Of a DNA stretch of 64,000 nt, positions 40,867-51,300 are shown piece by piece. The notes under the pieces were generated by a model. That model was not told where the DNA came from and made no database searches. It saw only the letters and a program-made list of their open reading frames with translations. Origin of the DNA: Microbacterium soli. Lineage in GTDB: Bacteria > Actinomycetota > Actinomycetes > Actinomycetales > Microbacteriaceae. The number at the start of each line of letters is the position of its first letter. The first letter of the stretch is position 1. The stretch lies in NCBI RefSeq assembly GCF_039539005.1, contig NZ_BAABCP010000001.1, forward strand, positions 2,503,472 to 2,567,471, read 5' to 3'. The translations under genes and the position numbers were made by a program.

Positions 40867-40957
40867 CGTGAGACCGGATGCCGGGGCACCATCCGACATC
40901 AGCATGCCGGGCCGCACGCGCTGCGCGCCAATGCGCCCCGGTGTCGGTGCAGACGGT

Positions 40958-40963
40958 TAGGCT
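40958..40963 (+). promoter_or_regulatory. Candidate -10 box of clpX
   Basis: TAGGCT lies about 52 bases before the clpX ATG in the 149-base gap after the deo operon. It shows that clpX can be transcribed separately from clpP1P2. SD GAGGAGG is close to the ATG. Confidence 0.5.
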
Positions 40964-41015
40964 CGAATGACGGCATCAGGACCCCGCCTGGCCGCTCGCT
41001 TCGAGGAGGACGCGC

Positions 41016-42284
41016 ATGGCACGCATCGGTGAGAGCGCTGACCTGTTCAAATGCTCTTTCTGCGGCAAGAGCCAGAAGCAGGTGCAGCAGCTGATCGCCG
41101 GCCCCGGCGTGTACATCTGCGACGAGTGCGTCGAGCTGTGCAACGAGATCATCGAGGAGCGGATGGCGGAGGCCGGCACCGGCCCGGTCGCCGACTTCGA
41201 ACTGCCCAAGCCCCGGGAGATCCACGCCTTCCTCGAGGAGTACGTGGTCGGTCAGGACGACGCGAAGCGGTCCCTGGCCGTGGCGGTCTACAACCACTAC
41301 AAGCGCGTACGCGCCCGCGGCACCATCCAGCCCGCCGAGCAGCGGGCGGAGGAGGTCGAGGTCGCCAAGAGCAACATCCTCATGCTGGGCCCGACCGGAT
41401 GCGGCAAGACGTACCTCGCCCAGACACTGGCCAAGCGATTGAACGTGCCGTTCGCGGTGGCGGATGCCACGGCGCTCACCGAGGCCGGATACGTCGGCGA
41501 GGACGTCGAGAACATCCTCCTCAAGCTGCTGCAGGCCGCGGACTACGACGTCAAGCGCGCCGAGACCGGCATCATCTACATCGACGAGATCGACAAGATC
41601 GCCCGCAAGGCCGAGAACCCCTCCATCACCCGCGACGTGTCGGGGGAGGGCGTGCAGCAGGCGCTGCTGAAGATCCTCGAGGGCACGGTGGCCTCCGTCC
41701 CGCCGCAGGGCGGACGCAAGCATCCGCACCAGGAGTTCCTGCAGATCGACACGACGAACGTGCTGTTCATCGTCGCCGGCGCGTTCGCGGGGCTCGAGGA
41801 CATCATCTCGGCCCGTGTCGGCAAGCACGGCGTCGGCTTCGGCGCACCGCTGCACGACAAGGACAAGGATCTCGATCTGTTCAGCGAGGTGCTCCCCGAG
41901 GACCTGCACAAGTTCGGGCTGATCCCGGAGTTCATCGGCCGACTGCCCGTGGTCACCTCCGTGTCGCCGCTGGATCAGGACGCCCTCATCGACATCCTCA
42001 CCGGGCCCCGGAACGCGCTCGTCAAGCAGTATCAGCGCATGTTCGAGATCGACGGCGTCGTTCTGGAGTTCGAGGAGGACGCGCTGCGCGCCATCGCCGA
42101 CCTCGCCGTGCTCCGCAAGACCGGCGCCCGCGGCCTGCGGGCGATCCTCGAAGACGTGCTGGGCCCGATCATGTTCGAGATCCCCTCGGCGGAGGACGTC
42201 ACCAAGGTCATCGTCACCAAAGCCGCCGTCGAGGACGGGGCCGCTCCCACCGTGGTCATGACGCGCAAGCGCAAGAGCGCCTGA
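41016..42284 (+). CDS. clpX: ATP-dependent Clp protease ATP-binding subunit ClpX
   Basis: A 422-residue AAA+ unfoldase. The N-terminal zinc domain has C13, C16, C35 and C38. Walker A GPTGCGKT is at about 125-132, Walker [11 protein letters not shown], and the sensor 2 region [10 protein letters not shown]. The pore loop GYVGEDVE is present. ClpX feeds substrates to ClpP1P2. It is 4.6 kb from clpP2 because the deo operon lies between them. Confidence 0.97.
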   Translation: MARIGESADLFKCSFCGKSQKQVQQLIAGPGVYICDECVELCNEIIEERMAEAGTGPVADFELPKPREIHAFLEEYVVGQDDAKRSLAVAVYNHYKRVRARGTIQPAEQRAEEVEVAKSNILMLGPTGCGKTYLAQTLAKRLNVPFAVADATALTEAGYVGEDVENILLKLLQAADYDVKRAETGIIYIDEIDKIARKAENPSITRDVSGEGVQQALLKILEGTVASVPPQGGRKHPHQEFLQIDTTNVLFIVAGAFAGLEDIISARVGKHGVGFGAPLHDKDKDLDLFSEVLPEDLHKFGLIPEFIGRLPVVTSVSPLDQDALIDILTGPRNALVKQYQRMFEIDGVVLEFEEDALRAIADLAVLRKTGARGLRAILEDVLGPIMFEIPSAEDVTKVIVTKAAVEDGAAPTVVMTRKRKSA

Positions 42285-42457
42285 GACTCGCCGCACGAAC
42301 CCGCAGAAGTGCGCACAACCTCGCAGGTCCGAGCCGGATTGCTGCGGAGTGGTGCGTTTCTGTGAGAACGCGCCGGATGCTCAGGCCTCGGTCATCACCG
42401 AGCCCGTGCCGCGCACACGAAGCGGACGCACGGCGGCGCCGGGACGGTGAGGGCCGG

Positions 42458-42482
42458 GGGTCAGGCGCCGAGGCGCCGACCC
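42458..42482. terminator. Weak hairpin between clpX and the valS operon
   Basis: A stem of about 9 bp with one bulged base just outside the stop of the 71-residue protein gene, between convergent genes. The rest of the 198-base gap shows nothing recognisable. Confidence 0.4.
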
Positions 42483-42698
42483 TCAGTCCTGGAACGGGCG
42501 GGAGACGACCTCTCCGGCTGCGTCCAGGAGGACCTCCCATCCGGCATCCAGTTCCGCCAGCGGGCGACCCTCCAACCAGGTGAGGGTCCAGTGCCCGCTG
42601 AGCCCGCGCGCCTCCAGGTCGGCGATCGCGGGGCGCAGCTCGGCCGGTACGGATGCCGGTGGCTGCGTCCCGGTGGCCCAGCGCGTCCCGAGCTGCAT
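42483..42698 (-). CDS. Small hypothetical protein downstream of valS
   Basis: A 71-residue soluble protein whose ATG shares one base with the valS stop (TGATG). It contains ELRPAIADLEARGLSGHWTL and LTWLEGRPLAELD, is Trp-rich for its size (three Trp), and has no recognised domain. Coding potential is supported by the tight coupling and GC-rich third positions. Confidence 0.65.
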   Translation of the reverse strand: MQLGTRWATGTQPPASVPAELRPAIADLEARGLSGHWTLTWLEGRPLAELDAGWEVLLDAAGEVVSRPFQD

Positions 42699-45295
42699 CA
42701 CTGCTCCACCGGTGCGAGTTCGATCGCGGTGACCGACAGCTCGTCGGCTTCCGCGAAGCTCAGCTCGGCGATGCGACCGACCGCGCGCAGATCGTCCGCC
42801 GCCGCACGCAGCGCCGCGATCCTCTCCGCCGGGGCGGAGATGGTCGCGGTGGACACCGGAGTCTTCTGCGACGCCTTCGCCTCGGTCTTCGCACGACGGA
42901 TGCCGATGAGCGCGGCACTCGCCGTCGCCAGCACATCGGGGTCGGCATCCGGCAGGCTCACGGCTCCGGGCTCGGGCCACGCCGCGGTGTGGATCGAGCC
43001 CTCCTCGAACCAGCTCCACGCCTCCTCCGTCGCGAACGACACGATCGGCGCGAGCAGCCGCAGCAGGGCGGACAGCGCCACGTGCAGCGCGAGGGCGGCG
43101 GATGCCTGGCCGGGGTCGGCCTGATCGTAGGCGCGCTCCTTGACGAGCTCGAGGTAGTCGTCGCAGAACGTCCAGAAGAACGACTCGGTCACCTCCAGGG
43201 CCTTGGCCTGGTCGTAGTCCTCGTACGCGGTCGTCGCCTCGCGGATCACCTCGTCGAGGGTGGCCAGCATCGAGGCGTCCAGCGCGTGGGTGATCCGCGC
43301 ATCCTCCGGGACGGGGAACGACAGCACGAACTTCGCCGCGTTGAGGATCTTGATGGCGAGCCTGCGGCCGATCTTCACCTGCGTGGGGTTCTGCGGGTCG
43401 AAGGCGGCGTCCATGCCGAGCCGGCTGGATGCGGACCAGTAGCGCACGGCGTCCGACCCGTGCTTGTCGAGGATGTCCGCCGGGGTGACGACGTTCCCCT
43501 TCGACTTGGACATCTTCTTGCGGTCGGGGTCCACGATGAACCCGGAGATGGCGGCGTTGCTCCACGGGGCGCGCTGGTCCTCGAGCGTGGAGCGCAGCAT
43601 GGTGGAGAACAGCCAGGTGCGGATGATGTCCTGGCCCTGCGGGCGCAGGTCGAACGGCGCCACCAGGTTCCACAGCTCCTCGTCGCGCTGCCAGCCGCCG
43701 GCCAGCTGCGGCGTGAGGGAGGAGGTGGCCCAGGTGTCGAAGATGTCCTGCTCGGCATCGAACCCGCCCGGTATGCCGCGCTGCTCCTCGGTGTACCCGG
43801 CCGGTACGGAACTGGTCGGATCGATCGGAAGCTCGTCGTGGGCCGGAGTGAGCACCCGGTCGTAGTCGCGCTCGCCGTTCTCGTCCAGCGCGTACCAGAC
43901 CGGGATCGGCACGCCGAAGAAGCGCTGTCGGGAGATGAGCCAGTCGCCGGTCAGGCCGCCCACCCAGTTCTCATAGCGCACGCGCATGAAGTCCGGATGC
44001 CAGGCCATCCGCCGGCCGTGCTCGAGCAGTTCGTCGCGCAGGTGCTCGTCGCGTGCGCCGTTGCGGATGTACCACTGGCGGGTGGACACGATCTCCAGCG
44101 GCCGGTCGCCCTTCTCGAAGAACTTCACCGCGTGGTTGAAGGGCTTGCCCACCTCGATGAGCTCGCCGGACTCGCCCAGCAGCTCCACGATCGCCTTGCG
44201 CGCGCTGAACACGGTCTTGCCCGCGAGCTGCGCGTACGCCGCCTTCCCGGCATCCGACACGATGACCTCGGGCGCGTCGGCGATCACGCGGCCGTCCTTG
44301 CCCAGGATCGTGCGGTTGGGCAGATCCAGCTCCCGCCACCACACGATGTCGGTCACGTCGCCGAACGTGCAGATCATGGCGATGCCGGAGCCCTTGTCGG
44401 GCTGGGCGAGGTGGTGCGCGAGCACCGGGACCTCGACGTCGAAGATCGGCGTGCGCACGGTGGAGCCGAAATACGGCTGGTAGCGCTCGTCGTCGGGGTG
44501 GGCCACGAGCGCCACACAGGCGGCCAGCAGCTCGGGGCGGGTGGTCTCGATGTGGATGTCGCCGCTGCCGTCGGTGCGGTGGAAGGCCAGCCGGTGGTAG
44601 GAGGCCTGCTGCTCGCGGTCCTCGAGTTCGGCCTGCGCGATCGCGGAGCGGAAGTCGATGTCCCACAGCGTCGGCGCCAGGGACTGGTATGCCTCACCGC
44701 GCTCCAGACCGCGCAGGAAGGCCAGCTGGCTCTGGCGGATCGTCGCGTCGGAGATGGTGCGGTAGGTCTGCGTCCAGTCGACGCTGAGCCCCAGCTGGCG
44801 GAACAAGGCCTCGAACTGCTTCTCGTCCTCGATCGTGAGCTTCTCGCACAGCTCGATGAAGTTGCGTCGGCTGATGGGGACCTGGTCGGCCGCACGGGTC
44901 GACTTGTTGGTGCCGCCCTCGAACGGCGGAGTGAAGTCGGGGTCGTAGGGCAGGGTGGGATCGCACCGCACACCGTAGTAGTTCTGCACGCGGCGCTCGG
45001 TGGGCAGGCCGTTGTCGTCCCAGCCCATCGGATAGAACACGTTCTTGCCGCGCATGCGCTCGAAGCGCGCCTTGATGTCGGTGTGCGTGTACGAGAACAC
45101 GTGGCCGATGTGCAGGCTGCCGGATGCCGTGGGCGGGGGCGTGTCGATCGAGTACACGCCGTCGCGTCCGGACTCGGCGGCACGGGCACGGTCGAAGAGG
45201 AACGTCCCCTGCTCGGCCCAGCGCTCACCCCACTTCGCCTCGAGACCTTCCAGCGCGGGCTTGTCGGGGATCTGGTTCGATGCGGACGCGGCCAT
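42698..45295 (-). CDS. valS: Valyl-tRNA synthetase
   Basis: An 865-residue class I synthetase. The HIGH motif reads HIGH at 62-65 (ASGSLHIGHVFSYT), and the KMSKS loop is KKMSKSKGNVVTPADIL. The editing domain lies between them. The C-terminal anticodon-binding and coiled-coil region carries the charged helix. The ATG at 45295 has SD AAGGAG; upstream in-frame residues are not conserved-looking. It is divergent from ileS. Confidence 0.96.
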   Translation of the reverse strand: MAASASNQIPDKPALEGLEAKWGERWAEQGTFLFDRARAAESGRDGVYSIDTPPPTASGSLHIGHVFSYTHTDIKARFERMRGKNVFYPMGWDDNGLPTERRVQNYYGVRCDPTLPYDPDFTPPFEGGTNKSTRAADQVPISRRNFIELCEKLTIEDEKQFEALFRQLGLSVDWTQTYRTISDATIRQSQLAFLRGLERGEAYQSLAPTLWDIDFRSAIAQAELEDREQQASYHRLAFHRTDGSGDIHIETTRPELLAACVALVAHPDDERYQPYFGSTVRTPIFDVEVPVLAHHLAQPDKGSGIAMICTFGDVTDIVWWRELDLPNRTILGKDGRVIADAPEVIVSDAGKAAYAQLAGKTVFSARKAIVELLGESGELIEVGKPFNHAVKFFEKGDRPLEIVSTRQWYIRNGARDEHLRDELLEHGRRMAWHPDFMRVRYENWVGGLTGDWLISRQRFFGVPIPVWYALDENGERDYDRVLTPAHDELPIDPTSSVPAGYTEEQRGIPGGFDAEQDIFDTWATSSLTPQLAGGWQRDEELWNLVAPFDLRPQGQDIIRTWLFSTMLRSTLEDQRAPWSNAAISGFIVDPDRKKMSKSKGNVVTPADILDKHGSDAVRYWSASSRLGMDAAFDPQNPTQVKIGRRLAIKILNAAKFVLSFPVPEDARITHALDASMLATLDEVIREATTAYEDYDQAKALEVTESFFWTFCDDYLELVKERAYDQADPGQASAALALHVALSALLRLLAPIVSFATEEAWSWFEEGSIHTAAWPEPGAVSLPDADPDVLATASAALIGIRRAKTEAKASQKTPVSTATISAPAERIAALRAAADDLRAVGRIAELSFAEADELSVTAIELAPVEQ

Positions 45296-45327
45296 GAAGG
45301 GTCTCCTTGCGCGATGTGTGCGGCACC

Positions 45328-45365
45328 GTGTGAGCGTGCCTGAGTGTGAGCGTGCCACGAGTCTA
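45328..45365 (-). promoter_or_regulatory. valS leader: -10 box and 13-bp direct repeat
   Basis: A -10 box TAGACT (45360-45365, minus strand) is followed by a leader of about 58 bases that contains GTGTGAGCGTGCC (plus-strand sense) twice, at 45328-45340 and 45344-45356. No T-box motif is present on this side. Confidence 0.5.
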
Positions 45366-45454
45366 CCCGGCTGTGCCGGGAGGGTTCGCCCGCCGCACGG
45401 ATGCCGGTGCGCGCCCGCCGCGGTCTGCGCGCTTCGCACGCGGCGCGGGGCGGG

Positions 45455-45460
45455 TACAAT
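45455..45460 (+). promoter_or_regulatory. -10 box of ileS
   Basis: TACAAT lies just ahead of the T-box leader and about 213 bases before the ileS start. Confidence 0.55.
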
Positions 45461-45466
45461 GAGCGG

Positions 45467-45660
45467 AGCAGCAGTGATCCGGCCATCACCGGGGAGCTCT
45501 CGGAAGAACAGTCGTCAGGCCCAGTAGAACCGAGCGGGGCAGGCCCGTCACAGCCGCAGTGAGAGGGGCGTCGCCGGGAGGCGCCGCACGCCGGGTGGTA
45601 CCGCGGTCCGCGTGAGAACAAGGGTCGTCCCGGCAAGCGGCATCCGACCACGACCGAGCG
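45467..45660 (+). promoter_or_regulatory. T-box riboswitch (isoleucine) of ileS
   Basis: The conserved T-box TGGTACCGCGG is at 45596-45606. Upstream, AGTGA (45473-45477) and a short hairpin CCGG-loop-CCGG (45479-45492) form a very short Stem I; Ile codons ATC occur at 45477-45479 and in the hairpin loop at 45485-45487, and either could be the specifier. No terminator/antiterminator pair with a T-tract is seen, consistent with the translational type known in actinobacterial ileS leaders, in which uncharged tRNA-Ile frees the ribosome binding site. Confidence 0.88.
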
Positions 45661-45667
45661 AGCTCAC

Positions 45668-48600
45668 ATGACCTACCCCCGCCCCTCGACATCCTCAGGT
45701 TCCCGCCCCGGCGCCGCCTTCGGCGAGGCCGCAGTGAGCCCCAGTCCGCGCTTCCCCGAGATCGAGACCGAGGTGCTCGAGTACTGGAAGGCCGACGACA
45801 CGTTCCGCGCCTCCGTCGCGCAGCGCGAAGGCGCCGACGAGTGGGTCTTCTACGACGGCCCGCCGTTCGCGAACGGCCTGCCGCACTACGGGCACCTGCT
45901 CACCGGGTACGCCAAGGATCTCTTCCCGCGCTTCCAGACCATGCTCGGCAAGAAGGTCGACCGCGTGTTCGGATGGGACACCCACGGTCTGCCCGCCGAA
46001 CTGGAGGCGATGAAGCAGCTCGGCATCACCGAGAAGAGCCAGATCGAGGACATGGGCATCGACGTCTTCAACGCGAAGGCGCGCGAATCGGTGCTCGCCT
46101 ACACGCGCGAGTGGCAGGACTACGTCACCCGCCAGGCCCGCTGGGTGGACTTCGAGCGCGGATACAAGACTCTCGACCTCGGCTACATGGAGAGCGTGCT
46201 CTGGGCGTTCAAGACGCTCTACGACAAGGGCCTGGCCTACGAGGGCTACCGCGTGCTGCCGTACTGCTGGCGCGACGAGACACCGCTTTCCGCGCACGAG
46301 CTGCGCATGGACGACGACGTGTACCAGGATCGTCAGGACCCCTCGGTCACCGTCACCTTCCCGTTGACGGGTGCGAAGGCCGAGTCGCTCGGACTCACCG
46401 CCGTGCGCGCCCTCGCCTGGACGACCACGCCGTGGACGCTGCCGACGAACCTCGCGCTCGTCGTCGGACCCGAGATCGAGTACGTCGTCGTCCCGGCCGG
46501 TCCCGACGGCGCCGCGGATGTCGTGGCCGGAGACGACCCCGCCGAGACCGCCGCGCACCGGTACCTGCTGGCCCGTGACCTGCTGGGCGGCTACGCGAAG
46601 GACCTCGGCTACGACTCCGCCGACGACGCGCTCGCCGCCGTCGAGAGAACCGTGGTCGGCAAGGAGCTCGAGGACGTCACGTACGACAGGCTGTTCGACT
46701 ACTACGCGGATGCCGAGACCTGGGGCACCGAGCGGGCCTGGCGCATCCTCGTCGACGACTACGTCACGACCACCGACGGCACCGGCATCGTGCACCAGGC
46801 GCCCGCGTACGGTGAGGACGACCAGCGCGTGAGCAACGCGGCAGGGATCCCCACCATCCTCTCGCTCGACGAGGGGGGGAAATTCCTGCCCACCGTCACC
46901 GATGTCGCCGGCCGACTGTGGTCGGACGCCAACCGGCCTCTCATCCGCCTGCTGACCGAACGCGGACGTCTGCTGCGCGAGCAGAGCTACGTGCACTCCT
47001 ACCCGCACTGCTGGCGCTGCCGGAACCCCCTCATCTACAAGGCCGTCTCGAGCTGGTTCATCCGTGTCACGGACATCAAGGACCGGATGCTCGCAGGCAA
47101 TGAGCAGATCACGTGGGTGCCCGAGAACGTCAAGCACGGCCAGTTCGGCAAGTGGCTCGAGGGCGCGCGGGACTGGTCCATCAGCCGCAACCGCTACTGG
47201 GGCTCGCCCATCCCGATCTGGAAGAGCGACGACCCGGAGCACCCGCGCGTGGATGCCTATGGGTCGCTCGAGGAGCTGGAGCGCGACTTCGGCACGCTTC
47301 CGCGCAATCCCGAGGGCGAGGTCGACCTGCACCGGCCGTACATCGACGAGCTGACCCGCCCGAACCCCGACGACCCGACCGGGAAGTCGACGATGCGCCG
47401 CATCGAGGACGTCTTCGACGTGTGGTTCGACTCCGGCTCGATGCCGTACGCGCAGGTGCACTACCCGTTCGAGAACCAGGAGTGGTTCGACACGCACGCC
47501 CCCGCCGACTTCATCGTGGAGTACATCGGGCAGACCCGCGGCTGGTTCTACGTCATGCACGTGCTCTCCACGGCGCTGTTCGACCGCCCGGCGTTCACGG
47601 GGGTCAGCTGCCATGGCATCGTGCTGGGCTCCGACGGGTACAAGATGTCCAAGTCGCTGCGCAACTACCCGGATGTCAGCGAGGTACTGGACCGTGACGG
47701 CTCGGACGCCATGCGCTGGTTCCTCATGTCCAGCTCGGTGCTGCGGGGCGGCAACCTCGCCGTCACGGAGGAGGGCATCCGCGCCGGCGTGCGCGAGTTC
47801 CTCCTGCCGCTGTGGAACTCGTGGTACTTCTTCGCGACCTACGCCAACGCCGCGCAGGACGGCGGGTACGAGGCCACGTGGCGCACGGACTCCACCGATG
47901 TCCTGGACCGCTACATCCTCGCCCGGCTCGGGGACCTCGTCCGACAGGTGCGCGCCGACCTGGAGGGGCTGGACTCCACCACGGCATCCGCTCGCCTGCG
48001 CGATTTCGCCGAGGTGCTGACGAACTGGTACATCCGCCGTTCCCGTGACCGCTTCTGGGAGGGCGTCACCGAGGATCCCCGCAGTCGCGAGGCCTTCGAC
48101 ACGCTGTACACCGTGCTGGAGACGCTCACGCGAGTCGCGGCGCCGCTCGTGCCGCTGATCAGCGAGCGCGTATGGCAGGGACTCACCGGCGGACGCAGCG
48201 TGCACCTGACCGACTGGCCCGACGCGTCCGCGTTCCCCGCGGCCGACGACGTGCGCGACGCCATGGACGCCGTGAGGGAGCTCAGCAGCGTCGGCAACGC
48301 GCTGCGCAAACGGGAGAAGCTGCGCGTGCGCCTGCCGCTGGCACGGTTGACGGCCGTCTCCCCAGTCGCGGCGGACCTCGCGCAGTTCGAGGACATCCTT
48401 CGCGACGAGCTCAATGTGAAGGCCGTCGAGTTCGTGCCGCTCGGCGAGAGCACCGCGGAGGAGTACGGCATCAGCCATCGGCTCACCGTCAACGCCCGTG
48501 CCGCCGGACCCCGGCTCGGCAAGGACGTGCAGCGCGTGATCGCGGCGGCCAAGAGCGGGCAGTGGCGGGAGTGGAAGGGCGAGATCGTCGTCGGCGGCGT

Positions 48601-49051
48601 CGCCCTGCAGCCCGGAGAGTACGACCTCGTGCTGGAGACCACCGGCAGACCGGAGGGGGAGGCTCTCGCCGTCGTGCCCGGCGGCGGGTTCGTGCTGCTG
48701 GATGTGACCACCACGCCCGAGCTGGAGGCGGAGGGCCTCGCCCGCGATGTGATCCGGGCAGTGCAGGACTCGCGCAAGAAGGCCGGCTTCGAGGTCAGCG
48801 ACAGGATCCGCCTGGTGCTGACCTTCGAGGAGGAGTCGGATGCCGCGGACGTCGCCTCGGCGTTCGAGATCGCCGATATCGCGGGGGAGACCCTTGCGAC
48901 CGCGTATGCCGTGCGCTCGGGCACGGGGGTGCACCGGGAGCTCGGCGACGTCTCCGCGGATCCCGAGTTCGAGGCCGACGTCGCCGCGGGGACGTACGCC
49001 AATGCGGGAGCGTTCACCGTCGCCGTCGCCAGGACCGGCAGGGCCTCGTGA
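45668..49051 (+). CDS. ileS: Isoleucyl-tRNA synthetase, eukaryote-like (type 2)
   Basis: A 1127-residue class I synthetase, longer than the about 940 residues of the common bacterial form. The HIGH motif is HYGH (73-76, in GLPHYGH), as in eukaryotic and mupirocin-resistant enzymes, and KMSKS is KMSKSLRN near residue 659. A zinc-type cluster HCWRCRNPL is present. Regulation is by the T-box leader. The ATG at 45668 is the first in frame; an internal GTG before [10 protein letters not shown] is an alternative. Confidence 0.96.
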   Translation: MTYPRPSTSSGSRPGAAFGEAAVSPSPRFPEIETEVLEYWKADDTFRASVAQREGADEWVFYDGPPFANGLPHYGHLLTGYAKDLFPRFQTMLGKKVDRVFGWDTHGLPAELEAMKQLGITEKSQIEDMGIDVFNAKARESVLAYTREWQDYVTRQARWVDFERGYKTLDLGYMESVLWAFKTLYDKGLAYEGYRVLPYCWRDETPLSAHELRMDDDVYQDRQDPSVTVTFPLTGAKAESLGLTAVRALAWTTTPWTLPTNLALVVGPEIEYVVVPAGPDGAADVVAGDDPAETAAHRYLLARDLLGGYAKDLGYDSADDALAAVERTVVGKELEDVTYDRLFDYYADAETWGTERAWRILVDDYVTTTDGTGIVHQAPAYGEDDQRVSNAAGIPTILSLDEGGKFLPTVTDVAGRLWSDANRPLIRLLTERGRLLREQSYVHSYPHCWRCRNPLIYKAVSSWFIRVTDIKDRMLAGNEQITWVPENVKHGQFGKWLEGARDWSISRNRYWGSPIPIWKSDDPEHPRVDAYGSLEELERDFGTLPRNPEGEVDLHRPYIDELTRPNPDDPTGKSTMRRIEDVFDVWFDSGSMPYAQVHYPFENQEWFDTHAPADFIVEYIGQTRGWFYVMHVLSTALFDRPAFTGVSCHGIVLGSDGYKMSKSLRNYPDVSEVLDRDGSDAMRWFLMSSSVLRGGNLAVTEEGIRAGVREFLLPLWNSWYFFATYANAAQDGGYEATWRTDSTDVLDRYILARLGDLVRQVRADLEGLDSTTASARLRDFAEVLTNWYIRRSRDRFWEGVTEDPRSREAFDTLYTVLETLTRVAAPLVPLISERVWQGLTGGRSVHLTDWPDASAFPAADDVRDAMDAVRELSSVGNALRKREKLRVRLPLARLTAVSPVAADLAQFEDILRDELNVKAVEFVPLGESTAEEYGISHRLTVNARAAGPRLGKDVQRVIAAAKSGQWREWKGEIVVGGVALQPGEYDLVLETTGRPEGEALAVVPGGGFVLLDVTTTPELEAEGLARDVIRAVQDSRKKAGFEVSDRIRLVLTFEEESDAADVASAFEIADIAGETLATAYAVRSGTGVHRELGDVSADPEFEADVAAGTYANAGAFTVAVARTGRAS

Positions 49052-50403
49052 TGACCGACCGGCAGCGGGCGGACGCCGTCTACGAGCTGCTGCTGGAGCG
49101 CGCGGGGGAGCGCTGGGTGCAGCCGAGGAAGGAACGAGTGGCGCGCATCCTCACGCTGCTCGACGACCCTCAGCGCACCTACCGGGTCGTGCACATCACC
49201 GGCACCAACGGCAAGACCTCCACAGCCCGGATGGTCGAGAGCCTGCTGCGCGCGCACGGCCTGCGCACCGGGCTGTTCACCAGTCCGCACCTGAAGCGCT
49301 TCACGGAGCGCATCATGATCGACGGGGAACCGGTCGCGGACGCTGCCGTCGCGGATGCCTGGGATGAGATCGAGCCGTTCGTCGGGATCGTGGACGCCGA
49401 GCTCTCCGCCGCCGGCGACGAGCCGCTGACGTTCTTCGAACTGCTCACCGTGCTCGCGTTCGTCGCAGCGGCCGATGCGCCCGTCGACGTCCTCGTGCTC
49501 GAGGTCGGAATGGGCGGCTCGTGGGACTCCACGAACACCGCGGACGGCGACGTGGCGGTGTTCGCCCCGATCGACATGGATCACGTCGACCGGCTGGGCG
49601 ACACGATCGAGGCGATCGCCGAGGTCAAGTCGGGGATCATCAAGGACGGCGCGGCCGTCGTCTCGGCGGAGCAGCGGCCGGAGGCCGCGGCCGTCCTGCG
49701 CCGCGTGGCCTCCGAGAAAGGGGCGAGCATCGCGTTCGAGGGGGAGGACTTCGGGCTGTCGGCGCAGAGGCTCGCCGTCGGCGGTCAGATGATCAGCATC
49801 CGTGGGCTCGCCGGGGAGTATGCCGACGAGTACCTGCCGCTGTACGGCGCCCACCAGGGCCACAACGCGGCCCTCGCCGTCGTCGCCGTGGAGTCGCTGA
49901 TCGGGGGTGGCGTGCAGCGCATCGCGGGAGACATCATCACAGAGGGTCTGCAGGGGGCCACCTCGCCCGGTCGCCTTCAGCTCGTCGGCGTCGCGCCGAC
50001 GGTCATCGTGGACGCCGCCCACAATCCGCACGGCGCCGCCGCCCTCGCGCAGTCGCTGGCCGACAGCTTCGACTTCGATGAGTGGGGACTCGTGCTGGGC
50101 ATCTTCGCCGACAAGGACACCGCGGGGATCGTCGACACGCTGCTGCCGGCGGTCGCCGAGGTGTTCGCGACGGCGCCGGATTCCGTCCGGGCGGCGGATG
50201 CGGATGCCATCGCCGACCTCGTCGAGGCGCGCGGACGCCGTGCCGGCGTGCACCCCTCGCTGGCCGAGGCCGTGGACGCGGCTCGGGAATGGGCGTCCGC
50301 CTCAGAGCGGCGCGCCGTGGTGATCGCCGGCTCCATCGTGCTCGCGGGAGAGGCACTGCTGCTCTCCGAGGAGGAGGACTGGAAGAGCGGGTGGCGCGGA
50401 TGA
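49051..50403 (+). CDS. folC: Folylpolyglutamate synthase / dihydrofolate synthase
   Basis: A 450-residue Mur-ligase-like enzyme adding glutamate to folates. The ATP-binding loop is in HITGTNGKTSTARM, and the folate-binding segments are FTSPHLKRFTERI and LEVGMGGSWDSTN. DHVDRLGDTIEAIAEVKSG and DAAHNPHGA, with its catalytic Asp/His, follow. It overlaps the ileS stop by one base and DUF4233 by four. Confidence 0.94.
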   Translation: MTDRQRADAVYELLLERAGERWVQPRKERVARILTLLDDPQRTYRVVHITGTNGKTSTARMVESLLRAHGLRTGLFTSPHLKRFTERIMIDGEPVADAAVADAWDEIEPFVGIVDAELSAAGDEPLTFFELLTVLAFVAAADAPVDVLVLEVGMGGSWDSTNTADGDVAVFAPIDMDHVDRLGDTIEAIAEVKSGIIKDGAAVVSAEQRPEAAAVLRRVASEKGASIAFEGEDFGLSAQRLAVGGQMISIRGLAGEYADEYLPLYGAHQGHNAALAVVAVESLIGGGVQRIAGDIITEGLQGATSPGRLQLVGVAPTVIVDAAHNPHGAAALAQSLADSFDFDEWGLVLGIFADKDTAGIVDTLLPAVAEVFATAPDSVRAADADAIADLVEARGRRAGVHPSLAEAVDAAREWASASERRAVVIAGSIVLAGEALLLSEEEDWKSGWRG

Positions 50404-50777
50404 GCGGCGGCAGGACGCGTGCACCGCGTACGCTCGCGCAGAAGCTCGGCGCCATCGTGCTGGGGTTCGAGGCGATCGTCGTGTTCCTGGCGGGCCTGAC
50501 GGTGTACGGGCTCAAGGCGCTGCCCGAGGGCATCCCGCCATGGTGGGGCATCGTCGGGGGCGCCGTGCTGGGGCTCGTGATGATCATGCTGGCCGGAGCG
50601 ATCGCCCGTCCGGGCGCCGTGGTGACCGGGTGGGTGCTGCAGGGCGTGGTTCTGGCCTCCGCCGTGCTGGTGCCCGCCATCGCCCTGGTCGCCCTGATTT
50701 TCGGCGGCATGTGGGGGTATGCGACGATCGTGGGGGCCCGGATGGACCGCAGAACAACCCAGACAGGGAGCGAATGA
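50400..50777 (+). CDS. DUF4233 family membrane protein
   Basis: A 125-residue protein with four transmembrane helices and a short basic start. This small family is found between folC and ndk in many actinobacteria, exactly as here. Its function is unknown. Its ATGA overlap with folC indicates co-translation. Confidence 0.85.
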   Translation: MSGGRTRAPRTLAQKLGAIVLGFEAIVVFLAGLTVYGLKALPEGIPPWWGIVGGAVLGLVMIMLAGAIARPGAVVTGWVLQGVVLASAVLVPAIALVALIFGGMWGYATIVGARMDRRTTQTGSE

Positions 50778-50778
50778 C

Positions 50779-51192
50779 ATGGCCATTGAAGAAACCCTCG
50801 TCCTCGTCAAGCCCGACGGCGTCGCCCGCGGACTGACCGGTGCGATCCTCGCCCGCATCGAGGCGAAGGGCTACTCGCTCGTCGACATCCGCCTGGTCGA
50901 GCCCGACCGCGACCTGCTGGCCGCGCACTACGCCGAGCACGAGGGCAAGCCGTTCTACGAGCCCCTGATCGAGTTCATGATGTCCGGCCCGTCGGTCGCC
51001 ATCCGGCTCGCGGGGAACCGGGTCATCGAAGGATTCCGCTCCCTGGCGGGCACCACCGATCCGACCTCGGCCGCTCCCGGCACCATCCGCGGGGACTTCG
51101 GTCGCGATTGGGGGCTGAAGGTGCAGCAGAACCTCGTGCACGGATCCGACAGCCCCGAGTCCGCTCAGCGCGAGCTCGGCATCTGGTTCTGA
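50779..51192 (+). CDS. ndk: Nucleoside diphosphate kinase
   Basis: A 137-residue kinase that equilibrates nucleoside tri- and diphosphates. The active-site His (about residue 119) is in NLVHGSDS; LVLVKPDGVARGL opens the ferredoxin-like fold and RGDFGRDWG is the conserved strand. It starts one base after DUF4233 and ends the valine-side operon. Confidence 0.96.
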   Translation: MAIEETLVLVKPDGVARGLTGAILARIEAKGYSLVDIRLVEPDRDLLAAHYAEHEGKPFYEPLIEFMMSGPSVAIRLAGNRVIEGFRSLAGTTDPTSAAPGTIRGDFGRDWGLKVQQNLVHGSDSPESAQRELGIWF

Positions 51193-51206
51193 TCGCACGA
51201 CGCGAC

Positions 51207-51245
51207 CGGGTCCGGTGATCCATCACGAGATGGATGCCGGACCCG
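51207..51245 (+). terminator. ndk terminator
   Basis: A two-part hairpin: 9-bp outer stem (51207-51215 and 51237-51245) and 6-bp inner stem (51218-51223 and 51230-51235). A second hairpin with arms CCTCATCC and GGATGAGG follows at 51247-51273, before the convergent VKOR gene. Confidence 0.75.
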
Positions 51246-51300
51246 TCCTCATCCGGGGCCCGGATCGGATGAGGCCGCCGCGGGCGACCTGGACTGCGGT

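Noticed and set aside
45695..48934. A 1079-codon open frame antisense to ileS
   Set aside because: It has the same composition artefact of high-GC DNA; ileS on the plus strand has all motifs.
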